Source of the DNA: Streptomyces sp. NBC_01276
Lineage (GTDB): Bacteria > Actinomycetota > Actinomycetes > Streptomycetales > Streptomycetaceae
DNA: 64,000 nt
Direction of reading: 5' to 3'
NCBI RefSeq assembly: GCF_041435355.1
Contig: NZ_CP108442.1
Location: 372,001 to 436,000, forward strand
Shown in pieces: positions 18,275 through 26,355 of the stretch (position 1 is the stretch's first letter; each line of letters opens with the position of its first letter). The notes under the pieces are model-generated. The model made no database searches, had not been told where the DNA came from, and was given only the letters and a program-made list of their open reading frames with translations. The position numbers and the translations under genes are program-made.

Positions 18275-21200
18275 GCACCGCCGCTCCACCCCAGGACTGG
18301 GACCTGCTCGCCCGACTGGCGGCCCCCGGCTCCACCGCGGCCCGTCGCATCGACGGGCGGCACACCGTCTACCTGGTCGAAGGCGGGCCCGCCGACATCT
18401 TCGCGAGCCGTCTCGCGCCCGAAGGCGACACCTCCCGGCAGCACTTCGTCGCCCGCTGCCCCGCCCACAGCGCCATCCCGTCCTCGACCGCGACCGGCGA
18501 GTGGCAGCTCACCGTGGTGCCACTGCCCGGCGGCCGCCTCCGCGGCGTCGACCACGACCAGCTCTCCAGGCTGGTCCGCCAGGTGCGGCCGGAGGAACCG
18601 GACGCCGGCCGGCCACCCGGTCACGACGACCGTGTCGCCGACGTGATCAGCGACGCCCTCGACCGGGCCCTGCAGGCCGTCTCGGACGCCGTACGCTCCA
18701 CCGGCGCCCCGCGGGACGCCCAGGTCCTGCGCTCCCGGCAGATCGTCTCGCTCACGCGCGGCCGTACGGTCGTCGGCAGCGGCCGGCCGTGCTGGATCCG
18801 GCTGGCGGACGGCCGCATGAGCAAGAACGGCCTGGCCGACCACGTCGTCTCGGCCGGACGCGAGGCGCTCTTCCTCGGCCTCCAGGACTGGACCCGTGCG
18901 GAGTCGGACTGTCTGGTCGAGCTCCTGAACACCCCGGACCTGCTGCGCTCCGGAGCCCTCTTCGAAGCGGTCGACCAGCAGATGGCCCATCTGGTGCGTT
19001 CGCTCGGCGACCGCGCCCTGGCGACCGACACCGCGTTCCTGCACGCCCTCGACGCCCGCAAGCGCGCCGCCGAGCAGATGGTGGCGGCGAGTGCCCGACG
19101 GGCCCTGGGGGTGCTCGGCGCGAACAGCGCCCGCGGTGGGCGGCTCGCCACCGACGGCGCCCAGGACGCCCGGGCCTGGGCGGTCGAGACCCTCCAGGTG
19201 GTCACCGAGGGGGCGGACATCTCCGTGACCGAGCCGCCCACCCACACGCCGGGGACGAGCGACCACGGCGACGAACTCCGGGCGGTCGCCCAGAGTTCGG
19301 GGCTCCACCTGCGGCAGGTCCGGCTGTCCGCGAAGTGGTGGCACAACAACGTCGGACCGCTCATCGGCTGGCGCCCGGCCGCCTCGGCCGGCGCCGCCGT
19401 GGCCTCGGACTCCGACGCCGACGGGGGCGCCGACGGGGGCGCCCGGCTGATCCCGGTTCCCCTGCTGTTCGCCCGCGGCAGGTACTGGATGGTCAACCCG
19501 CACACCCGGGCGCGCACCCCGGTGGACCGGCGGCGCGCGGACACCTTCGGCCAGAACGCCACCCTGGCCCAGTTGCCCCTGCCCGCGGACACCAGTCTGC
19601 GGCAACTCCTGCGCCGGGGGGCCTTCGGCACCGCGTCGGAGCTGCGGTCCATGCTGGCCACCGGAGTCGCCGTCGCGTCGCTGAGCCTGGCCACCCCGCT
19701 GCTGATCGGCCAGGTGCTCAGTTCCCTGACGTCCGGGGGCCTCCAGGACCTTCCCTGGGCCACCGGACTGTACCTGGTGAGCGCCGTGGCGGCGGCCCTG
19801 TTCACCGCGCTCCTCAACCTGCACGCGCTGCGGCTGGAGGACCGCCTGGAATCGGGGATCCAGCTCGCCCTGTGGGACCGGCTGATGCGGCTCCCGTCCG
19901 ACTTCTTCACCCGGACCACCAGTGGCGTCCTGGCCAGCAAGATGCTGGGCACCGCCTACGCCCGCCAGGCCTTGAACGGGCTGGCGACCCGGATCTTCCT
20001 CGCCCTGCTGACCGCGGCGGCCGGACTGGCCCTGACCCTGACGATCAATCCCGTCGTCGGCCTGTACACCCTCGTACTGCTGGCGGGCACCAGCGGCCTG
20101 GGAGTCCTCTTCGGCCTGGTGGTGATCCGCCGTCAGCGCCAGGCCCTGCCGGCCGAGCACCACGCCGCGGCCGTGACCAACGAGATCTTCGGCGGCATCA
20201 TGAAGATCCGGCTGGCCGCCGCCGAGAACGCCATGTTCAGCCGCTGGGCGCAGGCCACCGTGGTGGCGCGCGCCCGGCTGCAGCGGGTGCACCGGGTGCA
20301 GGGAGCCCTGTCCGCGGTCGCCGTCACCGTCCCCATCGCCGGACAGCTGATCCTCTTCGCCCTGCTGGCGGGCCCTTTGCGGGGGCAGGTGCCGGCGAGC
20401 GGCTTCTTCACCCTCAACGCGGCCTTCGCCCTGCAACTCCAGTCCATGATCCTCCTGGTCACCAGCGGCGCCGAGTTCGTCGTCGTACTCCCCCGCCTGC
20501 ACGGCCTCACGGAGGTACTGACGGCGCGGGCCGAGCGCGAACCCAGCCACGTCCAGCCGCTGGACCTCCGGGGAGAGATCGAGATCGTCAACGCGACCTT
20601 CGGCTACCCGGGCCTGGACACCCCGGTGCTCGACAAGGTGACGCTGCACGCCCGCCCCGGCCAGTTCGTCGCGATCGTGGGTCCCAGCGGCTCCGGCAAG
20701 TCCACCCTCCTGCGGCTGCTGCTCGGCTTCGAGCGCCCGCGCAGCGGCTCCGTGCTCTACGACGGGCAGGACCTTTCCGAGCTCGACGTGCAGGCCGTAC
20801 GCCGGCAGTGCGGCGTGGTCCTCCAGGACGGCCGGCTGTTCAGCGGCACCATCCGGGAGAACATCTGCGGCGCCCAGCCCTACTCCGTCGAGCAGGTCTG
20901 GGAAGCGGCCGCCATGGCGGGGCTCGACGAGGACATCCGCCGGATGCCGATGGCGCTCAACAGCCTGCTGTCCTTCGGCGGCGGCGCCCTGTCCGTCGGC
21001 CAGAGGCAACGTGTCCTGATCGCCAGGGCGCTGATCTCCAAACCGCGGGTGCTCTTCTTCGACGAGGCCACCAGTGCTCTCGACAACCACACCCAGGAGA
21101 TCGTCACCGCGAGCACCCGGCAACTCGCCGCGACCCGGATCGTCATCGCCCACCGGCTCTCCACCGTGATCAACGCGGACGTCATCCTGGTCATGGACCA

Positions 21201-21339
21201 GGGTCGGATCGTCCAGAGCGGCACCTATCACGAACTGCTCGCGGACACCGGCGGGCTGTTCCACCGGCTCGCCCAGCGCCAGCTGTGGGCACAGTCGGCG
21301 AACCCGACCGGTGCCGCCACCAACTCCCCCGCTCCATGA
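18271..21339 (+). CDS. NHLM ABC transporter, second subunit without peptidase
   Basis: A 1022-residue ABC protein. The first 450 residues have no peptidase and no strong hydrophobic helices, as in the second exporter of NHLM systems. A transmembrane domain (about 460-740) and ATPase domain follow, with Walker A G-P-S-G-S-G-K-S-T, Walker B V-L-F-F-D-E-A-T-S-A-L-D and a variant signature L-S-V-G-Q-R-Q-R. It starts in an ATGA overlap with the first transporter and probably forms a heterodimer or second export step with it. Confidence 0.9.
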   Translation: MSTAAPPQDWDLLARLAAPGSTAARRIDGRHTVYLVEGGPADIFASRLAPEGDTSRQHFVARCPAHSAIPSSTATGEWQLTVVPLPGGRLRGVDHDQLSRLVRQVRPEEPDAGRPPGHDDRVADVISDALDRALQAVSDAVRSTGAPRDAQVLRSRQIVSLTRGRTVVGSGRPCWIRLADGRMSKNGLADHVVSAGREALFLGLQDWTRAESDCLVELLNTPDLLRSGALFEAVDQQMAHLVRSLGDRALATDTAFLHALDARKRAAEQMVAASARRALGVLGANSARGGRLATDGAQDARAWAVETLQVVTEGADISVTEPPTHTPGTSDHGDELRAVAQSSGLHLRQVRLSAKWWHNNVGPLIGWRPAASAGAAVASDSDADGGADGGARLIPVPLLFARGRYWMVNPHTRARTPVDRRRADTFGQNATLAQLPLPADTSLRQLLRRGAFGTASELRSMLATGVAVASLSLATPLLIGQVLSSLTSGGLQDLPWATGLYLVSAVAAALFTALLNLHALRLEDRLESGIQLALWDRLMRLPSDFFTRTTSGVLASKMLGTAYARQALNGLATRIFLALLTAAAGLALTLTINPVVGLYTLVLLAGTSGLGVLFGLVVIRRQRQALPAEHHAAAVTNEIFGGIMKIRLAAAENAMFSRWAQATVVARARLQRVHRVQGALSAVAVTVPIAGQLILFALLAGPLRGQVPASGFFTLNAAFALQLQSMILLVTSGAEFVVVLPRLHGLTEVLTARAEREPSHVQPLDLRGEIEIVNATFGYPGLDTPVLDKVTLHARPGQFVAIVGPSGSGKSTLLRLLLGFERPRSGSVLYDGQDLSELDVQAVRRQCGVVLQDGRLFSGTIRENICGAQPYSVEQVWEAAAMAGLDEDIRRMPMALNSLLSFGGGALSVGQRQRVLIARALISKPRVLFFDEATSALDNHTQEIVTASTRQLAATRIVIAHRLSTVINADVILVMDQGRIVQSGTYHELLADTGGLFHRLAQRQLWAQSANPTGAATNSPAP

Positions 21340-21360
21340 CGGAAAGCGAAGGTCCGCACG

Positions 21361-21714
21361 ATGGAAGAAGCCGAGCGCAGTGATTTCGCCGCTCGATACA
21401 ACGCGGTGGTCGCGGCCGTCTGGTCGGATCCCGGCAAGGAGCGGATGCTGTCCCGCGATCCCGGGGCCCTGCTCGCCGAGCACGGGATCGAGGTGCCGAT
21501 GGGCACCGTCATCGACGTCGTCCGCAATCGGCCCGTGACGTCCGGCGTGCTGGAATCCCAGATCCGGGCGTGGGGGGAGATCGCCGACCGCGGCGTCCTC
21601 CGGCTGCTGGTCCCGTACCCGGACCGGTTCGAGGCCGTCGACCTGTCCGAGGAGGAGCTGGACTCCCTCGTCGCCGGCCTCGGCCACCCGGCGCTGTCCG
21701 ACGTTCCACGCTGA
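21361..21714 (+). CDS. NHLP-type leader/precursor peptide
   Basis: A 117-residue acidic protein beginning 21 nt after the second transporter. The body (R-Y-N-A-V-V-A-A-V-W-S-D-P-G, then L-L-A-E-H-G-I-E-V-P) follows the nitrile-hydratase-like leader pattern, a long leader typical of NHLM loci. It closes with D-L-S-E-E-E-L-D-S-L-V-A-G, the usual pre-cleavage motif, then an 11-residue tail L-G-H-P-A-L-S-D-V-P-R that would be the core. The core has no Cys and one Ser, so it is a poor substrate for azole formation; it may have another modification, or the protein may act as a leader in trans. Confidence 0.82.
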   Translation: MEEAERSDFAARYNAVVAAVWSDPGKERMLSRDPGALLAEHGIEVPMGTVIDVVRNRPVTSGVLESQIRAWGEIADRGVLRLLVPYPDRFEAVDLSEEELDSLVAGLGHPALSDVPR

Positions 21715-21778
21715 ACGCCGCCGCATCCCGGGCAACCGAAACCCGCAGGAAATACAGCAACAGCAGAGGAGAAGGACC

Positions 21779-21880
21779 GTGAACGAGGAAGACGAGACCT
21801 ACGCCGCCGATCTCTCGGACGACGACCTCCAGGCGCTCGTGGCAGGCCTCAAGGGGCTGACCGTCACGAACGACGAATAG
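21779..21880 (+). CDS. Small GG-leader-type precursor peptide (33 aa)
   Basis: A GTG preceded by AGAGGAGAAGG opens a 33-residue frame ending TAG at 21878-21880. It contains D-L-S-D-D-D-L-Q-A-L-V-A-G, nearly the same pre-cleavage motif as the upstream 117-residue NHLP protein (D-L-S-E-E-E-L-D-S-L-V-A-G), then a 10-residue tail L-K-G-L-T-V-T-N-D-E. The shared motif, strong ribosome-binding site and a hairpin just downstream make it a real gene. Short length likely hid it from gene finders. The core has two Thr and no Cys. Confidence 0.78.
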   Translation: MNEEDETYAADLSDDDLQALVAGLKGLTVTNDE

Positions 21881-21902
21881 GCACCACACCATCCGGCGCC
21901 CA

Positions 21903-21950
21903 CGGCGGCCGATGGGCGGGACGCGAAGCGTCCCCGCCCATCGGCCGCCG
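21903..21950. terminator. Terminator closing the NHLM operon
   Basis: A very strong hairpin: arms 21903-21920 and 21933-21950 pair almost perfectly with an inner ACGC/GCGT extension around a GAA loop. It lies 23 bp after the 33-residue peptide and before the converging JmjC gene, so it probably serves both strands. The remaining bases to 22080 show nothing clear. Confidence 0.85.
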
Positions 21951-22080
21951 AAGCGCTTTCCGGTGACGGTGACGGCGCCGGTGACATCGCCGACGCCGAC
22001 AGCCCGCGAACGACAGAACGGCCGTGCCGTCACCGGCACGACCGTTCCCCACGCCCCCGCCTTCGCGGGGTTCCCGCTCC

Positions 22081-22830
22081 TCAGCCGTCGAGCACGGCCG
22101 CCAGCGCCGCGAGCGAGGGCGCATCCGTCGATCGCGTCCGCGGACCGTCCGGAGCACCGGTGCCGGGCCTGCGCACCGTCAGCGACAGGTGCACGGACAG
22201 ACCGCCGCTCCGGCCGACGGCCGAGTGCGGCGCTCCCCGCGGGATGTAGAGCACCTGGCCACGTTCCACCGTGGCCTCCAGCAGCACCGGGCCCGGGGCC
22301 GGCTCGTACCCGATCCCCCACGCGTCGTCCGCCGGGGCGCCGTGCACCCGCCACCGCTTGCTGCCGTTCAGCTGTACGACGAAGACGTCCGCATCGTCAC
22401 GGTGCGAACCCAGCCCCTGCTCCCCCGGCGGAGTGACGAAGACGAACGCTTCGACGGGGCGGCCGAGTTCGGCGCCCAGCCGGCCGGCGAGCGCCGCCGC
22501 CCCCGGATGCCAGTGCTCGACGTTGCGCATCAGCAGGGTGACTCCCGAGGAGATCCTCCTCAGCACCTTCCCCGGGTCGGCGTAACCGGGGAACTCGTGT
22601 TCACCGAGCCTTCGCGGGGTGGTGAAGTCACCCGGTTCCAGGTTCCGTCCGCCACGGACCATCTCCAGATACGGCCTGCGGAGCAGGCCACCGGTCAGCA
22701 CGGCGTCCAGGTCGGCCGGCGTGACCAGCCCGGCGGGCGGCACGCCCGGGCTCAGCACACGGGCCTCACGCCGCCAGGCCGTCCCGAGGAACAGCTCGGG
22801 GTCACCCACCAACGAGCGCAGAATTTCCAT
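22081..22830 (-). CDS. JmjC/cupin Fe(II)-2-oxoglutarate oxygenase
   Basis: A 249-residue protein of the bacterial JmjC (ribosomal-oxygenase-like) type. The metal ligands are visible as H143-R-D145 and a distal H202 (G-A-P-H-S-A), with Q-L-N-G-S-K-R-W-R-V-H-G between them, a hallmark of this family. Such enzymes hydroxylate protein or peptide side chains. It is the last gene of a leftward unit that begins with a 42-residue GG peptide and the deoxyribosyltransferase-like gene (17-nt gap), so the peptide is a plausible substrate. Substrate is inference. Confidence 0.85.
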   Translation of the reverse strand: MEILRSLVGDPELFLGTAWRREARVLSPGVPPAGLVTPADLDAVLTGGLLRRPYLEMVRGGRNLEPGDFTTPRRLGEHEFPGYADPGKVLRRISSGVTLLMRNVEHWHPGAAALAGRLGAELGRPVEAFVFVTPPGEQGLGSHRDDADVFVVQLNGSKRWRVHGAPADDAWGIGYEPAPGPVLLEATVERGQVLYIPRGAPHSAVGRSGGLSVHLSLTVRRPGTGAPDGPRTRSTDAPSLAALAAVLDG

Positions 22831-22847
22831 CAGGTGCTCACTTTCTC

Positions 22848-23378
22848 TTACGAGGCACTGCGAAGCGGACGGGACCCGGCGCGCAGCGCCTCCACCGCGG
22901 CGCTCACGGTGGAGGGGAGATCGCCGTGGACCGGCAGCCCCGGCCGCGCGCAGCGCAGCTGCGCCAGCACGTCCGGGCGGCGCCGGTACCCGTCCTCGAC
23001 GCCCACCGCGATCGCCCGTCCCGTGGCCGCCGCCGCTCCCAGTTCATAGAGTGCGATGGGCTGTTCCGGCCGAGCGGCGCCGCCGCTCGGAAACCAGAAC
23101 AGCACCAGGTCCGCCAGCGCCAGGTGCCGGTGCTCCCAAGCCACCATGGACTCGTTGAAGCCGGACGAGCCGGCGATGACCCGACGCGGGCTGAGGAGGG
23201 CCAGCGAGCACCGGTCGGCGCCGCCCGCGGACCAGATCCGGCGGAAGGCGGATATCGCGTCGTGGCGCCAGTCGGGGCAGTCGCGCATTCCACCGGCGAG
23301 GAAGACCCTCCTCTCCCCGGCCCGGGGAACGTATTCCTGCATGGACTCGACGACTCGCACCTGTGCGGTCTTCATCAT
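22848..23378 (-). CDS. Nucleoside 2-deoxyribosyltransferase-like protein
   Basis: A 176-residue protein. V-F-L-A-G-G-M-R-D-C-P-D-W-R near residues 25-38, F-N-E-S-M-V-A-W-E-H-R-H-L at about 74-86 and the following A-D-L-V-L-F-W-F-P are the landmarks of the nucleoside 2-deoxyribosyltransferase-like fold (Pfam Nuc_deoxyrib_tr2 type); the E in W-E-H fits the catalytic glutamate. Members exchange or break N-glycosidic bonds of nucleosides or nucleotides. It is the second gene after the 42-residue peptide and precedes the JmjC gene. Substrate unknown; ATG at 23378 or 23375 are both possible. Confidence 0.75.
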   Translation of the reverse strand: MMKTAQVRVVESMQEYVPRAGERRVFLAGGMRDCPDWRHDAISAFRRIWSAGGADRCSLALLSPRRVIAGSSGFNESMVAWEHRHLALADLVLFWFPSGGAARPEQPIALYELGAAAATGRAIAVGVEDGYRRRPDVLAQLRCARPGLPVHGDLPSTVSAAVEALRAGSRPLRSAS

Positions 23379-23427
23379 GCGCTCTCTACTGGTGACGGGA
23401 AGAGGAGAATTCAGCCCTCAAATGGAA

Positions 23428-23469
23428 CTGGTCGTGTACCCGCGGCACTCGCCGCCGGCACACGACCAG
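23428..23469 (-). other. Hairpin between precursor and enzyme genes
   Basis: Arms CTGGTCGTGT (23428-23437) and ACACGACCAG (23460-23469) pair perfectly just after the 42-residue peptide's stop. A smaller GC stem can form in the loop. Such hairpins let a precursor be made in excess over the enzymes by partial termination or by protecting the upstream mRNA. The same layout occurs after the 35-residue peptide. Confidence 0.7.
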
Positions 23470-23480
23470 GAACGTGACGG

Positions 23481-23609
23481 TCAGATCACTTCCAGCCCGC
23501 CCATGAGGTCTTCCATCCCGCCCGAAAGGGCCTCCAGCTCCTCGTCGTTGACCTCCAGGGAGGTCTCCTGCCACGCGGTTTCCGGCGCGTTCTTCTGGGT
23601 GTCGCCCAT
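23481..23609 (-). CDS. GG-leader precursor peptide (42 aa)
   Basis: ATG at 23609 follows AGAAGGAGA with ideal spacing. The 42 residues contain L-E-V-N-D-E-E-L-E-A-L-S-G-G, the classic double-glycine leader motif, then an 11-residue tail M-E-D-L-M-G-G-L-E-V-I. The tail holds a second GG, so the mature part could be only L-E-V-I. The end G-G-L-E-V-I matches G-G-L-E-R-I of the peptide at 32176. No Cys, Ser or Thr lies in the tail, which argues against lanthionine or azole chemistry. First gene of the unit with the deoxyribosyltransferase-like and JmjC genes. Confidence 0.83.
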   Translation of the reverse strand: MGDTQKNAPETAWQETSLEVNDEELEALSGGMEDLMGGLEVI

Positions 23610-23696
23610 GTCTTTCTCCTTCTGGCTTGACCAACAGGCTGAAGTTCCGTCAGAAGTCTTCAAGGAATGTCTTTCGGACTCCCGGAGAATCAGTTC

Positions 23697-23810
23697 TCTC
23701 GGGTGAGATGAGTCGAACTTAAAGGCGCCCCGAAGTGGCCGACAAGCCCTTTCCGACAGTTGCTCCGTTGCCTGCACCCGCGCGACTCCGGGGTTCCATC
23801 GATCCGTGCA
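23697..23810 (-). promoter_or_regulatory. Promoter A of the conserved set (42-aa peptide unit)
   Basis: On the minus strand: -35 TTGTCG (23740-23745), 18-bp spacer, -10 TAAGTT (23716-23721). An inverted repeat TCTC-N4-GAGA (23697-23708) lies at the expected start point. Just upstream of -35 is GTCGGAAAGGGC, and farther up a box TGCACGGATCGATGGAAC (23793-23810). All four elements recur, in the same order and spacing, at 29956-30067 and 32361-32477. Confidence 0.8.
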
Positions 23811-23972
23811 ACCTCCCCGGCCAACTCGGACGGAGCCGCAGCCCTTCTCCCGGAAGGCCGGGCCGGCCGGTCCCCCCGGCCTAGGCTGCGGGCCGAGCGG
23901 CAGTCCGATCGAAGGGGCTGCTCGCCCATCGACCCCTCAGCCCGTGACCAGCTCTTCGAGAGGAGCGCTCAG

Positions 23973-25022
23973 ATGTTCCTCGGCATGGCCATCGACGCGA
24001 CCGGCTGCCACCCGGAGTCCCGGTGGCATTCACCCGGCGATCCGCTGGACCCCGAGCACCATCGACAGCTCGTACAGGAGGCCGAACGGGGTGGTTTCGA
24101 CTTCGTGACGCTGGACGACTCCATGGTGCTCCCGGAGGGGCCCGGCGCCGCGCTCGGGCGCCCGGACGCGGTGACCGTGCTCGCCGGGATCGCTCCACTG
24201 ACCACCACCATCGGCCTGGTGCCCACGGTGACGACCACGCACTGCGAACCCGTACACGTGTCCAGGGCGCTGGCCACGCTCGACCACATCAGCGGGGGCC
24301 GCGCCGGCTGGCGGAGGCGCGTGGTCACCGCGGAGGCGGAGGCCGCGCACTTCGGACCCGAGCCACCCGCCCGCCTGGACGAACTCGAAGCGGAGGACGC
24401 CGAGTTCGCCGAGGTGGTCACCAAGCTCTGGGACAGCTGGGAGGACGGCGCGGAGATCAGGGAGGTGGCGGCCGGGCGATTCCTCGACCGGTCGAAGCTC
24501 CACCACATCGACCACGCCGGACGGCACTTCCGCATCAAGGGCCCGGCGAACGTACCGCGGCCGCCGCAGGGCCATCCCGTCCTCGCGGTCGACTTCGATC
24601 CGCGCGGACAGCGGGCCGCCCTTCACGACGCCGACATGGTGTTCGCCGACGTCCGTGACGTGCCGGAAGCCCGGGCACGGTGCGGAGCAAGCACCCGGGT
24701 CATGGGCGAGCTGGAGATACTGTTCGCCGGGGACCACGGCGTGTCCGGCTGGGGCGCCCGTCCCGGGGACGCCGCGCCGCACCGCACCCGGTTCGCCGGA
24801 TCCCCGGTCGAACTCGCCCATCTGCTGGGCGACATGTGGGACTCCGGGGACGTCGACGGGTTCCACCTCCACCCCGCGTTCCTGCCCACCACGCTGTCCC
24901 GGTTCGTCGCGGAGGTCGTCCCGGTCCTGCGCCGGCGGTCCTGGCTCCGCCCCCGCCGGGAGACCTCACTGCGCGCGCGGCTCGGCCTGCCCGGCAGGGC
25001 CCCGAACGTGTTCACGGCCTGA
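23973..25022 (+). CDS. LLM-class flavin-dependent oxidoreductase 1
   Basis: A 349-residue luciferase-like TIM-barrel protein (F-D-F-V-T-L-D-D-S near 48, T-T-T-I-G-L-V-P-T-V near 90, L-A-T-L-D-H-I-S-G-G-R-A-G-W near 115). Such enzymes use reduced flavin and O2 to oxidise small molecules; they are not light producers in this setting. The ATG follows GAGAGGAGCG; the longer open frame upstream runs into promoter A and was rejected. It is 12 nt from the next LLM gene and divergent from the peptide unit, so both sides may share regulation from the 23700-23970 gap. Confidence 0.87.
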   Translation: MFLGMAIDATGCHPESRWHSPGDPLDPEHHRQLVQEAERGGFDFVTLDDSMVLPEGPGAALGRPDAVTVLAGIAPLTTTIGLVPTVTTTHCEPVHVSRALATLDHISGGRAGWRRRVVTAEAEAAHFGPEPPARLDELEAEDAEFAEVVTKLWDSWEDGAEIREVAAGRFLDRSKLHHIDHAGRHFRIKGPANVPRPPQGHPVLAVDFDPRGQRAALHDADMVFADVRDVPEARARCGASTRVMGELEILFAGDHGVSGWGARPGDAAPHRTRFAGSPVELAHLLGDMWDSGDVDGFHLHPAFLPTTLSRFVAEVVPVLRRRSWLRPRRETSLRARLGLPGRAPNVFTA

Positions 25023-25034
25023 AAGGCGGCCCCG

Positions 25035-26345
25035 ATGAACAAGCCCGTCAAGCAGATGCACCTCGCGGCGCTCTTCCCCGTCAACCACATGACCGTCTGG
25101 CGCGATCGGCGCGCCGGAAGCCAGGTCGATTTCTCCTCCTACTCCCACCTGGCCCGCACGGCGGAGCGGGGCAGGTTCGACGCCTTCCTCCTCGCCGACT
25201 TCCCGCGGCTGGTGGAGCACCGCGGCGAGGTCTCCGATGTCGGCGTCGCGGGTCAGCTGGACCAGATCACCGTGCTGTCGGCACTGGCCTCCGTGACGGA
25301 CCGGATAGGACTGGCCGCCACCGTCAACGCCACCTTCAACGAACCCTTCGACACGGCCCGCAGGCTGGCCACCCTGGACCACCTCTCCGGCGGCAGGTGC
25401 GGATGGAACGTCGTGACCACGCCGGACGCCTGGACCGGCGAGAACTTCCGCCGCGGCGGCTACCTGGCGCATGCCGACCGCTACGTCCGGGCAGCGGAGT
25501 TCGTCGAGGTCGCCCGGACCCTGTGGGACGGCTGGGGACCGCACGGGGCCACCCGGTTCCACCACGAAGGGCCGCACTTCCGCGTCGGCGGACGGTTCAC
25601 CGTACCGACCAGCCCCCAGGTGTACCCGCTGACCATCCAGGCGGGGGACTCGGAGCAGGGCCGTGAGTTCGCGGCCGCCACCGCGGAGATGATCTACAGC
25701 CGTCGTCTGGGCCTGGCCGGCCAGGCCTTCTACGCGGACGTCAAGCGCAGGGTGGCCCGCCACGGTCGTGCCCCGGAGCACGTGAAGATCATGCCCGGGG
25801 TGTCGTTCGTCCTCGGCGACACCGATGAGGACGCCCGGGCGAACGCCGAGGCCGGGCAACGGCGGGCGGTGAGCCCGCAGCTCGCGATCTGGTACCTGGA
25901 ACGCACCTGGGGACGCGACCTGTCGGCCTGCGACCCCGACGGACCGCTGCCGGACGTCGACCCCGATCCCGACGCGGCACCGCCCCGGTGGCCGGGGCTG
26001 GCCGACGCCGTGGTGCGCTCGCGGCGGGCGGAGAAGTGGCGGGCCCTCGCCGCCGAGCAGAACCTCGGCATCCGGGAGCTCGTGATGAAGCTGACGGCGG
26101 GCAGGCCCTTCGTCGGCACACCCGCACGCGTCGCGGAGCAGATGAACGACTACGTCCAGTCGGACGGTGCCGACGGTTTCGTGGTGGTGCCCCGGTTCGC
26201 CCCCGGCGGACTGGACGAGTTCGTCGACCGGGTGGTGCCCGAACTCCAGGACCGCGGCGTCTTCCGCACCGAGTACGCGGACCACACCCTGCGCGGGCAC
26301 TTCGGCCTTCCGGCGCCCACCGGTCGGGGGCGGCACACCGGGTGA
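25035..26345 (+). CDS. LLM-class flavin-dependent monooxygenase 2 (NtaA/SnaA/DszA type)
   Basis: A 436-residue luciferase-like monooxygenase of the NtaA/SnaA/DszA group: R-F-D-A-F-L-L-A-D near 50, R-L-A-T-L-D-H-L-S-G-G-R-C-G-W-N-V-V-T-T near 113 and P-L-T-I-Q-A-G-D-S near 200. These use FMNH2 supplied by a separate reductase; none is visible beside it. It directly follows LLM 1 with an AAAGG-type ribosome-binding site and converges on the heptose fusion gene with only 10 nt between stops. Probably acts with LLM 1 in tailoring, substrate unknown. Confidence 0.9.
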   Translation: MNKPVKQMHLAALFPVNHMTVWRDRRAGSQVDFSSYSHLARTAERGRFDAFLLADFPRLVEHRGEVSDVGVAGQLDQITVLSALASVTDRIGLAATVNATFNEPFDTARRLATLDHLSGGRCGWNVVTTPDAWTGENFRRGGYLAHADRYVRAAEFVEVARTLWDGWGPHGATRFHHEGPHFRVGGRFTVPTSPQVYPLTIQAGDSEQGREFAAATAEMIYSRRLGLAGQAFYADVKRRVARHGRAPEHVKIMPGVSFVLGDTDEDARANAEAGQRRAVSPQLAIWYLERTWGRDLSACDPDGPLPDVDPDPDAAPPRWPGLADAVVRSRRAEKWRALAAEQNLGIRELVMKLTAGRPFVGTPARVAEQMNDYVQSDGADGFVVVPRFAPGGLDEFVDRVVPELQDRGVFRTEYADHTLRGHFGLPAPTGRGRHTG

Positions 26346-26355
26346 GGTCGGGCCG

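Noticed and set aside
13786..21880. Lanthipeptide cluster
   Set aside because: No LanB, LanC, LanM, LanKC or LanL-type synthetase is present and the precursor tails have no cysteine.
23481..23777. 98-residue version of the 42-residue peptide
   Set aside because: The extra N-terminus would be encoded across the predicted promoter and start point; the ATG at 23609 has an excellent ribosome-binding site.
23973..26345. Bacterial luciferase (lux) genes
   Set aside because: The LLM superfamily fold is right, but sequences fit NtaA/SnaA-type monooxygenases and no other lux genes exist.
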